Assembly: GCA_014706385.1 (NCBI GenBank)
Contig: JACGZH010000008.1
Location: 62,001-126,000 of the forward strand
Reading direction: 5' to 3'
Length of the DNA: 64,000 nucleotides
From: Phaffia rhodozyma
Lineage: Eukaryota > Basidiomycota > Tremellomycetes > Cystofilobasidiales > Mrakiaceae
Below are positions 22,756 to 35,000 of the stretch, in pieces (positions within the stretch are counted from its first letter, which is position 1; each line of letters starts with the position of its first letter). Under the pieces are notes generated by a model. It saw only the letters and a list, made by a program, of their open reading frames with translations. It was not told the origin of the DNA and searched no databases. The position numbers and the translations under genes are program-made.

Positions 22756-24626
22756 GACACAGTGTCTCCTTTACCTTGTTCCGTTCCTCGATCGTGTGCT
22801 ATTTGTTTCAAGACCAACGAATGAACTATCAAGAGGAAAAGGGGGAGGGCGAAATAGTAGGAGAGAAGAAAGAAAAGAAGTCGGTCGGGAGGGTATCGGA
22901 GTAAGAAATGTTGTCAAGAGGGGAGTTCCCGAGGACGATCAATCTTGTTAGAGATGTGTTTGATCAACGAATTTAACGCCTTGAGAAAACCAAAAGCGAA
23001 GTAGAACCGAGACCGGAAGCAGCAAGGAAGAGCTGCGAGCCGACGATAAAATTGTACCGAACGTTACAGTTGTGTACGATACAGGTTGAAGTACGATGCA
23101 ATTGCGAATCAACCGCAGAATGCTGATCAACAAAAATAAAAAGCGAAAAGAACGAGTACAGATAACGAAGAGGAGCAACGATTTGTTAGCGTGTAGCCCG
23201 AGCATAGAAAAGAAGGAGAAATGATCACATATGCTTTCTTTATGTTCGATCAGAGGCTGAGGGTTTATTGTTCAATGCAGACGTCACACAGATACATATG
23301 CACGCGTTCGCCCATAAACACACACACGCACACACAAACACACACACGAGGTAGATGAGCGCCAGGATTGAAATAGGGGTTCGTCGAGGGAAGGGCAGAA
23401 GAAGGAAAGAAAGAGACGGATCAGTCAGAAGGGGAGAAAGAGATAAGCAAAGGGAAGGAAAGAACGGATAAGCAAGGTATTCTCTTGCTGCAAGATACAT
23501 CTCCCGATCTTGATCGATGCAACATACGTCAATCCGGCCAGTTTTTCAAAGAAATCTCAGGCCCGGCAAAGCTGGTTTGGTCGATGAAATATCCCCTTTT
23601 TCGTTTTTTTTTTTCTCTTTCCTTCTTCTTCTTTATCTTCTTCTCCCCTCTCCTCTTTTGAACTGTTTCCTTTCAATCACACAAACATCGGAGCCGAGAT
23701 AGAAGGTAACTCACAAGAGGGGAGGAGAGAGCAAAGGGTTAGAGAGGCAGGAGTTGTACATAAACCGTATCGTCTCGTTTGGACTACTCTTCCTTTGTTG
23801 GACGGACCCGAAACGAAGGCGTTTCTGGATTCAATGTTAGCAAACGTATACACACAAATATATTTACTTACGCGTACACCAAAATAACTTATAAAATACA
23901 CAAGGAACTGGAAGCAAACGGCAAATTACTACGTATGTCTCTTGTATTGTATCCGGTCAATGGTTCGGGAAAGCAAAGACCACCAGCAAAAAATCCAGAG
24001 CCTATCGTCGGATATACAAACTATGAAGAATCCTTGCGTTGTCAGTCTATTTGCCGGGCCGAGAACATTTCGCCGTTTGTTTGTGTGTTTGTGTGTTTGT
24101 GTGTTTATGTGCTTGAATTGGCTACGTTCTCCCGTTGGTGTAGCCCTGTCGCTCTGGATGTCATTTTTGGGTTTGTTCCTTCCGTCGCTTTTCCCGCGCT
24201 CCAAAGTATGTTCACGGAAGTCGCCGAAATGATAAACGAGAGGAACCGAATAAGATCAGTTGTGGCGCTTAGTTATATCCCGAAGACTGCGCACTATACG
24301 GCCACGTGTATATGTACACACAACACGTGCATAGGCAGACGCCACAGCTATTAGCTCCCGATCTTCACCAGAATTCAGTTCAATTCTAGATCGATCGATG
24401 GTTTATATTATTCAATGGTTGTGGAGCCCAATGGGTATCCGACAGCCGGGCTGATTGACTAGATTGAGTCTGATGTTACACGAATTTGAAACCATGTTAT
24501 GTCGGGATCTGGAGCTGCCCTAAGACACGGTGAGAGTTATCTCAACCGACGGTGGTAAATACATGGCCCTTTTGGACTTGGGTGTCCTCAGACCACAGAC
24601 CGCCAAGATCCCCATGGGTCATGGGT
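22756..24626. other. Intergenic region with CA/TG simple repeats
   Basis: Likely the long 5' region of the Zn2Cys6 factor. It holds CA-rich tracts (about 23318-23350), polyT at about 23606-23620 and a TGTTTGTG-type tract at about 24078-24115. Open frames here (for example 23779-24354) have no domain signal. The segment 24400-24626 lies just 3' of the Fanzor remnant and is where a guide RNA or element end would be expected. I found no clear terminal inverted repeat by eye. Confidence 0.5.
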
Positions 24627-26996
24627 TTAGTCTGTGCCAGCCTCACTAGCGACAGCGTCAAAGCCCGGCATTCTTGCCCCCTCGTTCTTCTCTTGGTGCA
24701 GGGCTAGGTGCAGCATGTTGCACGATGCGTTTACATCTCTGTTCCACCAAGTCTGAGAGAGAGCAGAGAGCAAGCAGAGAGAACAATGAGCAAGCACAGA
24801 GAACGATCAGTCATCGAGACACTATCATAAGTTTGTAACACAGGTCACTTACTCGACAGACGCTTCGACACTCCTTGATCGCCCACGCTTTGTTCCTTCC
24901 AGAGAACTCGCCATGACACTTCGAGAACAACCTCGACGTCCAATACTCTCGCACTTTGCGGACCTGGAGCAGCGGAGAGGCCCTCAGCTTGACATACATC
25001 ATCGTCACAGGACTAGGATCGTGCCCACGAGATGTCGATGAGAAGGCGCCGTCGCCAAAGGCCAGGAAGGTGCGTGGACGTCCAGCTAACAGACGGAGTG
25101 CCACCTGGTGGTACGCTTGCTCGCGGCTGATGTGTGCGCCCTAGCGAAGACGTCTCCACCGTCGAGCAGCGAAGAATGTCGCGAGCCAGGAGTAGGACTG
25201 AGAGTGCGAAGTGAGAGCAGCGCGGAGATCATCGAGACTGGCAAATCTGAACGAAGGAAGATCTGGAGAAAGACATCGGAGAAAGAAGCCGAATCAAGAC
25301 ACCGATATGCGCAAGGCAGTCTGCAAGGTCAGTAAGGCTGTCTATACAGTCAGCTTGAACGTTAGTGTGAACGTGAGAGGCACTCACCACGGAGAGTGGT
25401 TGACACTTTCGGATGGTTCTTCATCCACAGCCGCTGTTTCCGAGCGTCTCGGTCCATCCCCGCAAGGTGCTTCCATGACTTGAGGGAGAGAGACCACTGC
25501 GTGCCGTGCTCGGCCAGACCGCCGTTGTCCAGAGACATGTTGAGCCCTCCTGTGGTCGTCGAGAGCAGCGTCCGACGGCCTGGGTCCAGCCCCACGACCT
25601 CGTCCTCTGGCCGCACACCTCACGGAACATACTCTGCTCGGTGACGATCCTTGCCTTCGACCTCCCATCTCCATCCGTAGTTGTCAATGCCAGATGAAGA
25701 CGACATGGGTCTCAGCATTCCGGCAGATACTCCAATGCCGTCTGTACTGAGCGACCGGGCAAACTGTCGCCGATCGGTCTCGACCTTGGATATATGGAAT
25801 GACAGCCTCCACCACATATCAGAGTCATCCCGGAAAGACTCCTGAGTCACCCCGCGCATATATCCCACATCCGCGTCCTCCGATTTGAGCTGGGCCCAGA
25901 GATTGTAGAGAGCCATGGTGTCTACAAAGACATAGGACGACCGGTGGTACGAGAGCGGCAGGAGCGAGAACAGGCGTAGGTCATGCCCCCGGCGACGAGT
26001 AGTCCGTCTTGCAGCCGCATCTCGGGGGCCAAGGATGCGGCAGCTTGTAGTGATTCCTCCTCTGTATCATCTTCTCTTTCTTCTCTCTCTTCTCCCTCTC
26101 GGACAGGACGGGACTGCTGCTTCCAGAGCTAATGCGGGAGGACAGTTCGCCGAGAATCAACAAATGGATAAGATAGGTTAGTTATTGCTGCAGCCTTTAT
26201 TCAGATATCTCCTCAGATGACTCGTCTTCCTTACCTGACTGATACTGATCCGGCTCTGGATCACTTCTCCGACGTTTGTCTCCGGCCATTAAGAGACGAG
26301 CCGAGGAGCCCGACGAGGCATCTTCAGGACGACATGGTTCTGGCAGGCCGTGGTCCACGACTGAGCTTTGAAGTCGATCATTTTGCTCATTTATCTATGA
26401 CAAAAGCAAATCAGTCAGTCCCTGTTCACAGCCAGCTGCATCACTGTCATCACCAAAGAGATCACTCACTTCGAGTCTGTGAACTGGTGCTCAGCAGGGA
26501 AAGAGGCGTCCCGGATGTGGTTGATCCCTTCGTTCAGTGTTGGCGCTCCTTGGTGCAGATTACCTTCGCGCGTGTTGAAACCAACAGCCTGAAGATAGAG
26601 CCGTATTGTATTGGGGAGATTCGGTATCTCCCCTCCATCCGCACAGACCTTCGACATGTGGATATTGAGAAGGCGAGACGCGTCGAATGTTATCTTTCCT
26701 AGCCGGGCAACGGCCGACTCGATCGGGCCAGCCAGTGGCCCAAAGGCAAGTAAAGAACCAAAGCCTATTTTCACCGTCCGTGACACCATAGGGACCGCTG
26801 ACTTGGCGCGAATCTCTACCCTCTGACGAGGGATGTAAAACGGGCAGAGGTGGTTAGATCGCCTTGAGTTCCCAACCTGACAGCAGGCTGAGCATGTGGC
26901 AGTAGTAGTAGTAGTAGTAGCAGTGGCAGTAGTGTCAGCTGCGAGGCGAGACTTTGCCAAGGCCTGAGCCGTCCTCCTGCGCTTCATGTCGAACAC
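24627..26996 (-). pseudogene. Decayed Fanzor (eukaryotic TnpB/OMEGA-type RNA-guided nuclease)
   Basis: The minus strand carries, in order: a Thr-rich N-terminus with a zinc knuckle (CSACCQVGNSRRSNHLCP); VKIGFGSLL and a helical region (ESAVARLGKITFDASRLL); LRLFSLLPLSYHRSSYVF (about 25960); RQFARSLSTDGIGVSAGML (about 25760-25710); RuvC-I VVGLDPGRRTLLS (about 25590); SLDDLRAALTSHSQSYSWL then RRWRRLR (about 25230-25145); FLAFGDGAF (about 25060); the zinc ribbon; and RuvC-III WWNRDVNASCNML (about 24750). The order matches Fanzor proteins. Lesions: TGA at 25620-25622 between AEYVP and GVRPEDEVVGLDPG, TAG at 25141-25143 just after RRWRRLR, and the zinc ribbon reads LFSKCH...CRSVC, so the first of four cysteines is missing. 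Frames between 25980 and 26460 also do not join cleanly. A 39-nt intron (25599-25637) could remove the TGA, but its donor is weak. Related fungal Fanzors ride on DNA transposons; no ends were found here. Confidence 0.8.
26893..26935 (-). repeat. Trinucleotide repeat coding the Thr tract of the Fanzor
   Basis: AGTAGTAGTAGTAGTAGCAGTGGCAGTAGT on the plus strand, read on the minus strand as ACT/GCC codons for an Ala/Thr run just before the N-terminal zinc knuckle. Probably a simple-repeat expansion. Confidence 0.8.
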
Positions 26997-27690
26997 AAAC
27001 GTGGCGGCTGGAGATGCCTTGAGAGAACGTCATCAGGGCGAGATGTCGATCGCTTGTGTGCCTGCTCGTGTTCTGCCCTGAAATCAACCGGCTGTGCCTG
27101 CGAAATTCCCTTTGACGGCTGAACACTTGTCGACCGCTGTTCCTGTTTCTTTCCTGTCAACGCTAATTCCTGTCGATGCTCATCGTCTGCTCCTGGCTCA
27201 TCTGTGCGCCCGAGAGCTCTCCCATATGACATCGTCCTTCGTACCATGTTATCTTTCCTTTGTCTTCATCTCATGTCTTCATCTCATCTATGAATATCTT
27301 AGCTACTGAGACAAACAATATTGAGCAAAATTCATAGACTTGAAGAAACTCATCTCAAACCCTCAACTGCTGGTCGATGATGTGCATATCTTCCGTGTCG
27401 ACCAGTCAGTGAGCTTTCGAAAGTCGCAATCACATGACACAGAACCTTTGCCAGGAATATGGGACTTGGAACGACTGAGGTAGCGAGTCTGACCGAAGAA
27501 GAATAAGTGCACTTACTTGGAGGAGAATTCGAAGTAGTTTAACCACTTTGTTGTCAAATATATATCAGCGCACAGTCCAAACAAATACCGGATCAAAGAT
27601 AATACACACTTATCGCATCAGGTTCTTGTAGCATGATTGATGTGTATACATATATCGGTGAGGATCGAACATAGAAATTGGGAAGATAAG
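26997..27690. other. Intergenic region on the 5' side of the Fanzor
   Basis: An open frame at 26984-27247 (-) runs up to the Fanzor start, but its composition (Arg/Gln/Glu) gives no domain and its link to the Fanzor frame is unclear. The rest is AT-rich with no gene. The left end of any carrier transposon could lie here; I see no terminal repeat. Confidence 0.45.
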
Positions 27691-27692
27691 GC

Positions 27693-29311
27693 TCAATTGG
27701 ATACCTTTTCACGGGCCAAGACTAGACTCGATCGAACAAAGGTCAGGTTCTCAATCTCTGAGGGTGAAAACTGTTCACTATAAATTTCGCTCCCATTCTC
27801 TTCGCCCAGCGGATGTTTTACGGATGAACCGAGAGAAGATAACAGCGGCGCGAGATCCGGAAAGGTTGAAGGTGGTCGAGCCATGCATGAAGCGACCAAG
27901 TCACTAGGAACTTGATGCCGTTGATATCTTTATTGAGGGGCGCAAGAGAGACTGCAAACTCGGAGGTGACCAGCCTCGACAATGCAAGGGCATTGGCCTG
28001 TGAATAAGCTTGCCGGCTCGTATGTGCATAACCTAGATTAGAGATCAAGAGAACTCAAATTCAACCCACTGTTTCACAAAACAGAAAAAGGGCAAAGAAC
28101 AACGCGCTTACCTAGCATAGGCCGGACACAATTCATTTTATGCAACCACCTAGCCGTATAAAAGTTTACCAACCCTACAAACCAAACCAAACCAAACCAA
28201 ACCAAACCTACTGAGTCAGAAGCACAAAACAAAACACAATGTCGATCTCTAGCTCACCAGATAACATCGGACGGCCAAGCTCGTCACATTTATCAATGAC
28301 GGCTTCAATTGAGCGCAACGCGCTAGACCAGTTATCTTATGATCTTGTGAAACGGAGAGTCTTGACGATATCTCTACGTAGACTATAGTCGATAGCTGTC
28401 AAAAAGGGAATAAAAAAGAAGACGGAGGTTTATGAGTGTATGAATTAGATCAGAAATAGCTGTATGTAGTTGCATGTAGCTGTATGGCACATGCGCTCCT
28501 GACATATCCCACGATCTCTTCTTGCGTGCAAGCATTGTACTCGTAACACGGTTGACAAACTTTCCGTTGAGCTCTAAGGATGAAAAGGACATCGTATACT
28601 TGTGAACCGGAATATACCAAGTATTGAAGCTAGATCACGAAAGAAAAATTCACTGCTAAGCTCTTGGAAAGAACCTCCACTGCAAGACAAGTTCTGCAAA
28701 GCTTGGACGATCATATCTACGGACGTTCTGGCATGCGGGGTGCGAGATGGATGTTGATGTAGTGATACATAAGCTACATCAATATGCAAACGAGTCAGTC
28801 GCAAGGATTGAACGAGAGCCACAGAACCTAAATGTGACCGAAACAGACGCCAGACGTACTTTTCGGAAGAAGAAGTGCAGTGAAGCCCCAAAGAGTAGTC
28901 CAATATCAAACTCTTGAGCCATCGAGTAACCCATAATAGAAAAGTCCACAGAAAGAGATGCTACAAAGGAGACGTCGAAGGTGACGAGGGAAAGTGGATC
29001 ATGGACAAGTCGTTGAGCATCAACGTTAAGCAAGAAGTTTTATGATCATTTCAAGATGAAACCAGCATCGAATAGTCGAAAAACAACTTTAAGAAGATAA
29101 GAGGTCAGCTTACACACTCTACTCTACTCCTCTCCTTGGGCATGGACAGTTGCTTTGCGCAATCGACATATAACTCTTGAGTCTCTAGGCTAATCGACAG
29201 TGGCGCGCTGACGGTCTGGTCGGCTTCACTTACATCTCCAAAATCTGCGCCGAGGAGTCTCAGTGTCCACCCTTGTCTCAAGCCAGTATACTCGATTACT
29301 CTCCAAATCAC
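27693..29311 (-). other. Possible intron-rich gene or gene remnant of unknown function
   Basis: Short stretches on the minus strand have protein-like composition next to splice-like sites: DVSFVASLSVDFSIMGYSMA (about 28970), SVALVQSLRLTRLHIDV (about 28825), MIVQALQNLSCSGGSFQELS (about 28715), GYAHTSRQAYSQANALALSR (about 28030) and PPSTFPDLAPLLSSLGSSVK (about 27870). I cannot join them into a full frame and recognise no family. The 5' end (about 29200-29290) is similar to 60655-60720, and about 28465-28530 resembles 50690-50755, so part of this may be decayed duplicated DNA rather than an active gene. Confidence 0.35.
28178..28207 (+). repeat. (AAACC)n microsatellite
   Basis: Five to six tandem AAACC units (CAAACCAAACCAAACC). 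It is only about 30 bp, internal, and not of a usual telomeric type. Confidence 0.85.
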
Positions 29312-29977
29312 TGAGTTTTATATCCCTAGCAGATAACGCTCTTTAACAGTTATGCACGTGATCATGACGATGAAAGTGTTTCGATCCAGAGTGGAGATAG
29401 TAGCGGGGAGGTTACGAGGATCGTAGCCAGACGGGAAATGTGCCTGGTAAGGAGGAAGCTCAGGATCATTTGCTGAGGCGGTTGTGACGAGGACACAAGG
29501 CGAAGAGGCTGAAAGAACAGAATTTATATAGATCAAGATACAAGTATACAAAAGGTAACAGAGAATCCAAGCTTGAAAGACTTTGATAGGGGTGGCAGAG
29601 GTATCCCGTCCTGTAAATCGTCCTCAGATCCATACGATTACACACAAGAAGAAAGGTAGAATAAAATAAAATAAAATAAAGATATGCTAGAAGCGTCCGT
29701 GCTGGAAGACTATATACCTGCACATTGATGCAATGGAGGGGCACGTGCAACAAAGAAGGAGGAGAAGGAGAAGGTTACAGGGGTTTATCTCCCAGATGAC
29801 GTCCCTGACAAAAAAGGCACGATCAATTTTCGAACAATCGTGTAACCGCAGGTTACAGATCACTCACCTCTCTTCAGGTTCACCGACTCGTCCTTCCACT
29901 CTCCTTCACCTCGACACTTCCACCGACCTTTGATCCTCAACACCACACTCACAACTTCAAGTTCACATCCTCTTATC
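29312..29977. other. Intergenic region upstream of TIM17
   Basis: No supported gene. It contains an (AATAA)n-like tract at about 29661-29682 and, closer to TIM17, a pyrimidine-rich promoter and leader (CCACTCTCCTTCACCTCGAC). Confidence 0.6.
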
Positions 29978-31461
29978 ATGTCTCACAGTGATCGTTCTCG
30001 AGATCCATGGTTCGTGTCCTTCCATGATGCCTTTTATTCATCTGATAGACGGGACTGATTCTTTTTTGCCGACATTCCTCTTTCTCCTTTTTTTTCTCTT
30101 CCTCTCTGTATTCCTTTTTTGTCATTTCACGCTTGTCTTGTCTCATTCTCTCGATCCGACTAAACAATCTAGCCCTTGGGTCATTCTCAATGATTTTGGA
30201 GGAGCCTTGTGAGTGTAGAATGTATTTTGGTCTAGATTCATATTCACATCCACATTCATATTCACACGTACACTCTTTCATTCCGTCTCTTTCAATCAGC
30301 GCCATGGGTCTTACCGGAGGAGCTATCTGGCACTCAATCAAGGGAGCTCGAAACTCTCCTCGTGTACGTCTTATTTCATCGTCTTTTTAAGAATCCACCG
30401 CGAAACTTTGCTTGTTCTGGTCTCGTATCCGTCTTTCTTATCTTCTATATTGCGTTTGATGTGCCGATTCGACTTGTCCTTTCACTCTAGGGATCCCGAC
30501 TAGTTGGTTCGCTTTCGGCCGTCAAGGCCCGTGCTCCGGTTCTTGGAGGTCTGTTCTCTTCTTCGGAGTGATATCATGATCCCTCTAGTTCTGCTTAGAC
30601 CTTAGGCCCGCTATAATTAACCTTGATTCGATTTGACTCTTTCTTTACCAGGAAACTTTGGTATCTGGGGAGGTTAGTCTCAATGATTTCTGATCCGTCG
30701 TTCTCTTCTTCATGTGGATTGTATTTCAGAAGCACACACTCATCTGTTCGTGGCGTGTGCTTCCTCTCCATAGGTCTCTTCTCGACATATGACTGCAGTG
30801 TAAAACACTATCGTGGAAAGGAAGATGCTTGGAACGCTATCATCTCTGGATTCTTGGTAGGAGGAACCCTCGCCTGTCGGGGTGCGTTCTTCGTTTTCTT
30901 TATTCATTTCTCAGTCCTGAAGAAGAAGAATAAGTAGAGAAAAATAACGAAACTGACATTGGCTTAACATCGTTCATGTCATGGCACGAATGTCTCAAAA
31001 TTGTGTGTCTTCAACCGCTTTCCTATCGATAAATCTATCGACCTGCTTCGAACGCAAACTAGAGGGACCGAAACGAGCGGCTGTGGGAGCAGTGACCTGT
31101 GGTATCTTGCTGGGTGTGATAGAAGGCGCTGGATATGTGGTCTCCAAGATGTTCTTCACTGATATGAACCGACCTCAGATGCCGCAAAGTAGGTCTTTTT
31201 TCACTTTCTCTTTATTTTTGTCACATTTAAATCAACCGCATCGATTGGAGAATTGGGGACAAGAAAATCAGAGGGAGAACAAAGAGGACCAAAGACAGAG
31301 AATGATCAGAAGATTAGACGACCCACGCGCTGGCATCTCATAGACTGCCCTGCCCAAGCCTTTTTGCTCTCTAACTAACCACGCGTTTTGCGCTTCATAT
31401 CTTTCTTCGTTTTTTTGTTTGCGTAGTGCCCGAAGGTTCCGCCCCGGCAATCACCGCTTAG
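29978..31461 (+). CDS. TIM17: Mitochondrial import inner membrane translocase subunit Tim17
   Basis: Core channel subunit of the TIM23 presequence translocase. Eight exons (29978-30009, 30173-30208, 30300-30363, 30491-30548, 30652-30672, 30774-30881, 31063-31188, 31427-31461) close exactly to 159 aa. The start [20 protein letters not shown] matches the family's conserved N-terminus with the CPW cysteine. Then come [28 protein letters not shown], the Gly-rich membrane segments and the family motif around CRxGPK. Exon 5 is only 21 nt (FGIWGG). The acceptor of exon 7 was set at 31063 because only that choice keeps the frame. The tail [11 protein letters not shown] is short. Four membrane helices are expected from the family. 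Confidence 0.96.
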
Positions 31462-32090
31462 AGTTACTTTTCCCTCGCTCCCCTTCTCTTTCTCTCGTCG
31501 CACTGCACTCTCCCTACCTAGCCCGATCTAGATTCAAAGAAAATCAAAATCCTTTACAAAAGAGTGGTTGGATCTCTTTGTTGTGGTTCTTCCGTTGACT
31601 CATTCACTATCTCTTACACCCACACCAAACCCCTACTCCACCCTCAATTATTATCTTCTTGTTTCGTGTGATTTGTTTTGCTTTACAGATCAAGCCCTTT
31701 CATCTTATAACTAGGCTTTCTTTCCCCCTTTTTTCCTATATATTCTTTATTGTTTTAGTTTGTTCTTCTTTCCTGTCTCTTTATGACGACTCAGATGTTC
31801 ACAAAATGGAACGAAGGACATCCGAATAAACAGAAGAGGCAAATGATAGGAAATAGAAAAGCCAAGAGAGAATAAAGTTAAGAGAAACAGAACCGAGGTC
31901 AAAAAAAATGAGAATTATGAGAGAATATTGAGTCTATTGTCGGCTTTTTTTTGCATGTTGTAGACTTCTTTTTCTTGGTGGAGGGAAGAAAAAAACGTTT
32001 TTCGCGTTTCCGCCATCGGGTAGAACAACAAGTAAAACGGAAAGGGGAAAAAAATGGAAGAGAAGCAACCAAAGTCAGAAAAGAACAGGC
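31462..32090. other. Convergent 3' intergenic region (TIM17/ADE6)
   Basis: AT- and T-run-rich spacer between two convergent genes, holding their 3' UTRs. No gene seen. Confidence 0.7.
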
Positions 32091-35000
32091 TTAAGCGCAC
32101 CAGTCCCTTGCGTTCTGGAACATCCTGAACCAGGGACCCATTCCGTTCCGGCCTTCATTCTTCATCTCCCTAGGGAACCAACTGTTGCTATCCCGAGCAA
32201 CAACTCGCTCAGGGTGAGGCATGATTGCCAACACTCTTCCGTTCGGGGTCTGAACAGCGGCGATCCCCTCAGGTGAACCGTTGGGGTTCAAAGGGTAGAC
32301 TTGAGTCGGCGATCCGGTAGAGTCTACGTAACGAGCAGGTACGATGCAGGAAGAGGAGGAAGCGGTAGACGGGAAGACCGCTCGACCTTCTCCGTGGGCG
32401 ACGGCGATAGGGAGGACGGAATCTTCCATCTCTTTGAAGAACACTGAGGTTTCGGACACCGACTCAATCTTGAGGGTGCATACCCGTCCTTCGAATCGTT
32501 CACTCTGGTTCGGCTTGAACAAAGGCCAGTTCTCTGCTCCAGGAATGATATCTCGGAGCTGAGAGAAGAACTGACATCCGTTGCAAACACCGAGTGCGAA
32601 GGTGTCTTCCCGGTTGAAGAACGCCGAAAACTCGTTTCGAGCAGTCGAGTGAAGAAGAACGGATTGGGCCCAACCGTTACCGGCACCAAGGACATCACCG
32701 TAGGAAAATCCTCCGCAAGCGGCAAGTCCTCTGAAGGTCTTTAGCGAGACATTGCCAGAGATGATGTCTGACATGTGAACGTCAACGGATTCAAACCCGG
32801 CAGCGGCGAACGCCCAGGCCATTTCGGGATAACCGTTGACACCCTGCTCTCTAAGAATGGCCACCTTTGGCTTCGGCGAATTCGCGTAGGGCGAAGGCGA
32901 AGGGCACGACGGCGTGTCGATCAGAGGCAAGAACGGAGCGGTAACATTGTATCGAATACCAGACTCTTCGGGTCCGGCAAGGATGGCATCAAACTCTTGC
33001 TTCGCTCCGACCGGATCGTCTCGCTCAGACTGCATTCGGTAAGACGTCTCGGCCCACTTCTGTTGAAGTTCTCCTCTGGTGGAGGAGAAGATCTGAGAGC
33101 CGTGGTGGATGATCTTGATGGACTGGTCGGCATGCTCGATGTTGGGTCGTCCGATCAAGTGAATATCCTTGTGAGGGAATCCAGCAGAGTCAAAGACCTC
33201 GGTGAATTCGAAGAATTTGTCTTTCGAGACCTGGAAGACCGCACCAAGCTCCTCGTTGAAGAGAGCCTCAAGAGGGGTTTCACCAGAGCCGCTGTCAATC
33301 TCGTCCAGGTCGATCTTTGCTCCAACTCGACCGGCGAAACACATTTCGACTACGCTCGCGAACAAACCACCATCCGATCGGTCATGGTAGGCCAGCACAA
33401 TCTCTGGGTGATCCTCTTTAAGGGTCTGAACGGCGGCAAAGAACGACTTGATTACCTCGGCGTCCTCCACATCCGGAGGAGTCGATCCAATCGTCTTGAA
33501 CGTCTGTGCCAAGGCAGATCCACCCAGTCGCTGCTTGCCCTTAGCAAGATCAATGAACACCAACACGGTCTCTCCGGAGTCGGTCTGAAGCTGAGGGGTC
33601 CAAGTGGCAGAGACATCCTTAACAGGCGCGAAAGCAGTGATGATGACAGACATCGGAGAGGTGACCTCCCTAGAAGATCCTTGTTCGTTTGTCCACTTCA
33701 TCTTCATAGACATTGAGTCCTTACCGACTGGGATACCCACTCCGAGGGCTGGGCAGAGATCCATACCGATAGCCTGAACCGCCGCGTACAAGTTTGCACC
33801 TTCTCCAGCATGAGAGGCCGGCGACATCCAGTTGGCACTCAACTTCAACTTCGTCAGAGACTCGATCGAGGAAGCGGCGATGTTCGTAATTGCCTCACCC
33901 ACGGCCATTCGAGCCGAAGCGGCGGCGTCGAGCAAAGCCAACGGCGTTCGTTCTCCAAGCGCCATAGCCTCTCCCTCGAGAACGTCATCGAAACCGTAGG
34001 AAGCCCTGGTGACAGCCACGTCAGCCACGGGGACCTGCCACGGGCCGACCATCTGATCCCTCATGACCAGACCGGTGATAGATCGATCTCCGATGGTAAT
34101 CAAGTACGATTTTGAACCGACGGCCGGAAGGTGGAGGACCCGATCGATAGCCTCTTTGAGGATGGCTCCCGAATCAAGGGAGGGCAAGTAGGACTTGAGA
34201 GAAGAATCAAATTCAATTCGCTTGGGCTGGACAGTGTGAGCTTCGAGCTCAAGCTTGGGGGGCTTTCCGAAAAGGATGGGCATATCGAGGTTGATGGGCT
34301 CGGAGCCGAGCAGTCGGTCCGTCACGATCAACTTTTGCTCCTCGGTGGCCACACCAACAACGGAGAACGGACATCGCTCTCGCTTGCAGATAGCCTCAAA
34401 CGTAGCGAGGTTAGGTCCATCGGGAGCGATGGCAAGAACGTATCGCTCTTGACTAAGAGGGAGTAGAAATAACGCGAAACATACGAATCTATCAGTCTGG
34501 AAAAACATGATACATATGAACAGGCACACAATAGACTCACCTTTCGTTACACCAGATCTCCATCGGACTCATCCCGGGATCATCAACAAGGACGTTCCTG
34601 ATCTCGAACCGACCACCAAGGTCAGAGTCATGGACTAATTCGGGGAGCGCATTACTTAATCCTCCGGCTCCGACATCATGGATACTCTCGATCGGGTTCT
34701 TGTCCTTGCCAAGCCCGGTACAGGCGTCGATGACCATTTGACATCGACGTTGCATCTCTGGGTTCTCTCGCTGAACACTGGCAAAGTCTAAATCGGCAGA
34801 AGACGCGCCAGACGTCATAGAAGACGCGGCTCCTCCACCAAGCCCGATGAGCATACCGGGTCCACCGAGGACGATGATGTGGGAGTTGGCGGGGATGTGC
34901 TTCTTGAGGGCGAACGCAGCTTGGACGTTACCCAACCCACCAGCGAGCATGATTGGCTTGTGGTATCCTCTGATCTCGACAGCGTCGACTGAGGTGTTGG

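Noticed and set aside
25548..25610. Alternative Fanzor splicing using the good donor GTATGT at 25627
   Set aside because: The nearest acceptor that keeps the frame lies beyond the DPG motif and would remove the RuvC-I aspartate, giving an unnatural sequence.
29733..29933. Short frame upstream of TIM17
   Set aside because: Low complexity, ends before TIM17, no homology recognised; probably leader or promoter.
32775..33716. Long open frame (313 codons) on the plus strand
   Set aside because: Lies antisense inside the ADE6 coding exon, whose motifs are unambiguous; Arg/Gly/Ser-rich shadow.
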